Part shown: one piece after another, positions 59,805 to 64,000 of the stretch
Layout of the letters: each line of letters opens with the position of its first letter
How positions within the stretch are numbered: the stretch's first letter is position 1
DNA from: Verpa conica
Taxonomy: Eukaryota > Ascomycota > Pezizomycetes > Pezizales > Morchellaceae
Assembly (NCBI GenBank): GCA_033030425.1
Contig: JAUFSD010000008.1
Coordinates: 682,001 to 746,000, forward strand
DNA length: 64,000 nt
Direction: 5' to 3'
The notes under the pieces: generated by a model
Database searches by the model: none
The model's input: the letters and a program-made list of their open reading frames with translations, nothing else
Told to the model about the DNA's origin: nothing
Position numbers and translations under genes: made by a program

Positions 59805-62683
59805 ATGTTCGAAGACCATTGGTACCAGCACTCGGCTCCGGCAGTTCCCGAAGCACCTAAAATGCATCGGCAGGAATCAATAAAGAAGCAATCACCTTCT
59901 CGGCAATCTTTGGTATGTGATCCAACAAGGGACGAGATTTGTAGATTGGGGGACTCGAGTTTATGTTTTTTTTAGGCTGATTGTTGAATTCTGTAGGAAA
60001 GAGCACCCCCGAATCCCTCCAAGAAGTCTACCGAGCAACGGAGAAATCAAATCCCAGAACCCCCAATAGCCACAGTCCTCCGGAGACCGAAATCTTATGG
60101 AGACCTTAGAGCCCCAACGTATGAAGAGTTCATGCTACCAGGGGCCGAGAAAGCTGTCAACAGTAATGTCCAAAGACTACCCCCAAGACCCAAATCACGG
60201 AATGATCTTGAAAGTGCTAGAGTTATGAGATACGGGCGTGAGAAGGGTCTAAAAGGAACATACAAAGGTACAGCTTTTATACGAGAAATCAAAGACGAAC
60301 TCGACTTCGCAGGCTGGTATAAACAATTTGAAGACGACCTCCAAAACTCAAACAGTGAATACAAGTACCTGCTCCCACCGTAAACCGCCTAAACCATAGG
60401 CACCTATTAACAAGCCTCATAGACTATTCCACTCTACCCTTCAATCTCACCTCGCAACCTGCAACTCCCTCCTCTCCACAACTGACACAACACTCTCTCT
60501 CCTTACTACTCTCCAGTCCTCCTTCCGTACCGTCCACGCCCAGACTTCTACATTCCAGGAAACATGCTCCTCTCTTCTCTCTCACCAATCATACCTAGAA
60601 AATCTCCTTTCATCCATATCCTCCGCCCTTCACCCTTTTACAGAACTCGAGCCTATAACTCGTCTTCTTGCCCGACCAGGAAGCGATTTCGTGAAAACCC
60701 CAGCGTTCAGAGAGATGTTGGTACGACTAGATGACTGCCTAGCATGGATGAATGATCCAGCCCACAAAGCCTTCCATGATGTGGAGAGTTATGCACCAAA
60801 GTTTAGACAGTGCATGACCCGCGCGCTCACACTAGTGAGGAACTATTTTGTGGGTAGTGTACGGGAGGTCTCAAATGAGGTGACGGGAAGGATCAAAGAA
60901 AGGCAGATGAATGATACGACACAGAGCGCATTATTATATGCAAAATTTAGGGTTAATGCGCCTCTACTTAGAGAGTTGGTAGGGGAGATTGAGAAGAGGT
61001 GTGACCATGAAGAGTACGTATGCACCCCAAACGAGTGTATGCTAGGGTCGATTTATGTCTAAGCAGGCCATAGGTATCTGTCATTACTAAACGAGTGCTA
61101 TTCATCTTTCTCATCTGTCCGACAGAAGCTTATTGGACCGATTATATATAAGCGTATGACTGAGCTTTCGGCGCCGACTAATGCGAAGGGTAAAGAACTG
61201 GTATCGTTTGCCAGGAGTGGGATTAGTTTCGTGAGGAGTATCTGTATGGATGAATTTGAGCTATTCTATGCATACTTCTCTGGAGAGCAAGGTGATGGAG
61301 AAGTCTAGTGAGTTGTTGCAAACTCCGTCCGCGGTTACTAGGTGTTAATAGATGCCCGATAGTAACTTCCTAGAAACTCTATGCGAGCCTCTCTATGATC
61401 ATCTCCGGCCTCGTATCATTCATGAAACACAACTCATAAAGCTATGTGAGCTGTGTACATTAATTCAAACTCGCTACATGCGCGACCTTGAAGATCTAGA
61501 CACCGACCCCTTCGATCGTACACAACTCGACTTTGGCCAGATAATCCAGCCCACTCTCCATGATACCCAATCCCGGATTGTCTTCCGTGCACAAACAATG
61601 ATCCGCGATGAAATCGAGGGATTCGTACCTAAACCAGAAGACCTAGATTACCCTACAAAAATACAATTCTCCTCTAAGTCTACGGAAACTATCCCTGGAA
61701 CTCCGATGCCTAACGCACCGATGATAATAGACCGTCACGATGACCCTGCGAGTAGTAATGGAAATGGAGGATTTGATACAGAAGCAGCATACAAAGGATG
61801 GTATCCGACGCTCCGAAAATGTATCTGGCTTCTCTCCCGAATCTACCGACTCGTTAACTCAACTGTATTCGACGACCTTGCGCATACGATTGTCCATCTC
61901 ACAACTATCTCACTACTACGCGCTTCACAACAGCTAACCCAAAAGAAGACCCCTGCCGATGGTCATCTCTTCTTAATCCGTCACTTACTCCTCCTAAAAG
62001 AACAGATAGTTGCATTCGACATCGAGTTTGTAAAACCAGACACTCAGATCGACTTTTCCGGGATCGCTGGTTCTTTTTGGGAGTTACGGGAGAAAGGTAT
62101 ATTCTCACGCACCGGTATTCTTAACCTAGTCAAGGGCGCCGCGATGCCAAAGGTAGTCGAGAACATGCTGGATGCGAAGGTCGAGCTCGATGCAAGGCTA
62201 CGAACAGTCATTGGAGAATTCACGAAACATTTCGCAGACCGTATGACTGCTGGGATTGATGGCCCATCGAACAGGATCAATGCGGCGGCTGGATCTGATC
62301 CGGCGGCAGTGGTGAGAAACACTGTGGAAAGAGAGGTGACTGTATTGAGAGGGAAACTTGGTGAGTATCTGGAGGATGCGAGGACTAGGGAGATGCTGGT
62401 TGGCGCTGTACAGGTATTTGCTTTAGCTTCGCCGAGGTTTAGAAATATAACTGACGGAAGGGCGACGTAGGAGTTGGTTATACAAGCCTATGAATCTTAT
62501 TATGAGAGCACGATATTGAGTGGAAATCGGAGACCATCAAGTTCTGGGGCCATATGGGATGTGGAGACGTTTGTAGGGTGGAGTAATGATGTTTTTGGCG
62601 TTGGGCTTGGGCTACTGGGATTTGATGGGCAAGGGGGCAGTGAAGATGGAAGTCCTGATAGGTCGAGGACGGGAAGCCTGTAG
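59805..62683 (+). CDS. COG3: Conserved oligomeric Golgi complex subunit 3 (Cog3/Sec34)
   Basis: Six exons: 59805-59912, 59997-60364, 60423-61013, 61074-61307, 61363-62413 and 62471-62683, giving 854 residues. The first two exons could be mistaken for a separate small gene, but MFEDHWYQ and DELDFAGWYKQFEDDLQNS are the usual Cog3 N-terminus. Exon 3 joins at EYK-LFHSTLQSHLATCNSLLS. The Sec34 domain follows: FRTVHAQTSTFQETCSSLL, ESYAPKFRQCMTRALTLVRNYF, NDTTQSALLYAKFRVNAPLL, EPLYDHLRPRIIHETQL and LVGAVQELVIQAYESYY. COG tethers recycling vesicles at the Golgi and keeps glycosylation enzymes in place. The exon 4 donor was set at GTGAGT, and its join makes VYNFLETLCEPLYDHL. Reading each piece separately would give false stops. 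Confidence 0.95.
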
Positions 62684-63891
62684 ATCTATATTTTAAGTGA
62701 GTAATGAAGAGATGTATATACCTAGGGCTAGAGATAGTGTAGAATCGAGGAGTGGATTGAAATATGACCCTTATTCTATTCTATGTTATTACGATATTAA
62801 TCTATTTTCTCGTGAAATTCTACTTCAGTCTTTGAATAGGTAGGAAGTATACAAGGAGAGGCTGTTTCTAGACTTTTAGAGCTGGGCTTGACTTAATCAC
62901 GGCGAAGCACTAACCAAAAGTACAACACAGGAAACTTGGAGCTCAGAGGCCAGGCATAAACAGAAACAAGAGAAGGAACCGAAATTACTTCTACTAAAGC
63001 CCTGGGCTCATCTACAAAGTCAAAAAATAAAGTCCCAACTTCGTGTTATCCTTCGGGAGGCATCAGGAGGCAAGGCTCTAGCAAGATTTATAAACCTCTG
63101 GTTCGAGGACTATAGAAAGATCCTAAGGATTAGTCAAATTTAGCAACCCCCCCCCCCCCCGGATCTACATATAATATCCTGTGTGGGAATAAAAATAAAA
63201 CCTACTTTTTCTATGAACCTCAGAAGTGTAGTTGCTAATGAATCAAAACCACTAGCACTATATTCTGGGTGCCAAGAATCTAAAGAATCTTGTGGTATAG
63301 GATATGTAGTATGGGGTGCTAAAGCCCTATTAAATATATACTAACTAAAGCCCACTGATATCCTGGGGATGGCTATGGCCTTCGAGTCACCCTCGCGAAT
63401 AGATATGAGTTTAGCACTACTTAATCAAGCTGGATTCACCAACTCCTATAAAATCTTCTATTCTGTGAGGCTTGCGAAAGCCTCTATATCCGTAATGGTG
63501 TAAAAGACTAGCAGAAAAAAAGAAAAAGAAAGAAAAAAGCAGAACCACACCCGCCACCAGAACGAAGGAAAAAAGTCTACAGAGAGAAATTCCCGACCAA
63601 CTACGGCACGGCTCCTATTAGTTATAATGATTCTCTCCGTCCCAGGTGACTCCACAAACTCCCACAGATCCCAGGCCCATTTTTGTTCATGTTCATGTAG
63701 ACTTTTATAGAAGAACCTTTTGAGATAGAAAAAGACGATAAACACCTGCTCTCCTTCAACACGGCTGCTCGTACGCGCGTCTGAAGACCCTACTAAATTC
63801 TAAATAACCCAAAGGATATATTTTTAGTAACCACTATAGCCAATAAAAGAGTATTTGGAGGCCAGGAAAACATACGTTCAATTTTAACTAC
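62684..63891. other. Gap at the right end
   Basis: About 1.2 kb. COG3 3' untranslated region probably comes first. A C14 run lies at 63147-63160. The minus-strand frame 63458-63745 is Phe/Lys/Arg-rich, driven by A-rich runs, and is not called. Otherwise I see nothing. Confidence 0.5.
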
Positions 63892-64000
63892 CTCCCTTGT
63901 AACTGTGGTGATCGCTTCGTTCTCCTTATTCAAAGGAATCTTGACCTTATCACCATCCAATGTCCACAAGCATACATTCTTAACGAACCCTTCAAACGCC
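63892..64000 (-). CDS. Possible internal exon of a gene running off the window
   Basis: On the minus strand, one frame is open from the window edge to a GT donor and reads like protein: FVKNVCLWTLDGDKVKIPLN is the clearest stretch. A GTAGTT donor would end the exon at 63892, and a better-looking GTATGT about 20 bases further would extend it slightly. I do not recognise the family, and the piece is only about 36 codons, so this is tentative. Confidence 0.3.

Noticed and set aside
60132..60383. A separate small gene upstream of COG3
   Set aside because: Its product is the Cog3 N-terminus. A GTACCT donor at 60365 and an acceptor at 60422 join it in frame to the rest of COG3.

Overview
This window looks like nuclear chromosomal DNA from a filamentous ascomycete (Pezizomycotina). 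Nearly every gene is split by short introns of about 35 to 150 bases with GT..AG ends and CTAAC-type branch sites. The gene set is fungal: a Kha1-type antiporter, a metacaspase with a Gln/Tyr/Pro-rich leader, a cytochrome b5-fused sphingolipid desaturase, a Pcp1-type spindle pole protein and Fmp25. Gene density is low, about 16 protein genes in 64 kb, and the genes sit in islands separated by AT-rich gaps of 1 to 3 kb. I cannot place the organism more precisely from sequence alone.

Layout. From 1 to 12 kb: an AT-rich gap, an intron-bearing tRNA-Pro(AGG), a K+/H+ antiporter gene (KHA1-like, minus), a short foldback repeat near 8.0 kb, and a GGA clathrin adaptor gene (minus). From 12 to 17 kb: a phosphoglucomutase-family gene (plus) converges with a metacaspase (minus). 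From 17 to 23 kb: mostly non-coding, but at 20.3-21.1 kb I read the broken remains of a microbial (type 1) rhodopsin gene. From 23 to 32 kb: a sphingolipid delta-8 desaturase and a 1504-residue pericentrin-like spindle pole body protein (both plus). From 32 to 43 kb everything is on the minus strand: an APH-type kinase-like protein, TAN1, a second tRNA-Pro, a tomosyn/Sro7 gene and ASF1. From 44 to 51 kb: TSR3 (plus), RVB1 (minus) and an intronless 857-residue orphan (plus). From 51 to 57 kb: a gap with one two-exon gene for a 60-residue secreted peptide. From 57 to 63 kb: FMP25 (minus) and COG3 (plus), transcribed divergently. The last 1.3 kb is empty apart from a possible exon at the edge.

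How the genes relate. This is a housekeeping neighbourhood, not a pathway cluster. Three genes act in Golgi and secretory traffic (GGA, Sro7/tomosyn, COG3), two in chromatin or its remodelling (ASF1, RVB1), two in RNA modification (TAN1 on tRNA, TSR3 on 18S rRNA), and single genes in sugar phosphate metabolism, membrane lipid, ion transport, spindle pole, cell death and respiratory chain assembly. I saw no CRISPR array, no intact transposon, no virus-like block and no biosynthetic cluster. The items I would look at again are the rhodopsin relic, the small secreted peptide, the orphan with recurring KYR-like motifs, an unusual RVB1 arginine-finger region, an over-represented TACATGTA palindrome confined to the gaps, and a recent 84-bp tandem triplication inside the spindle pole gene.
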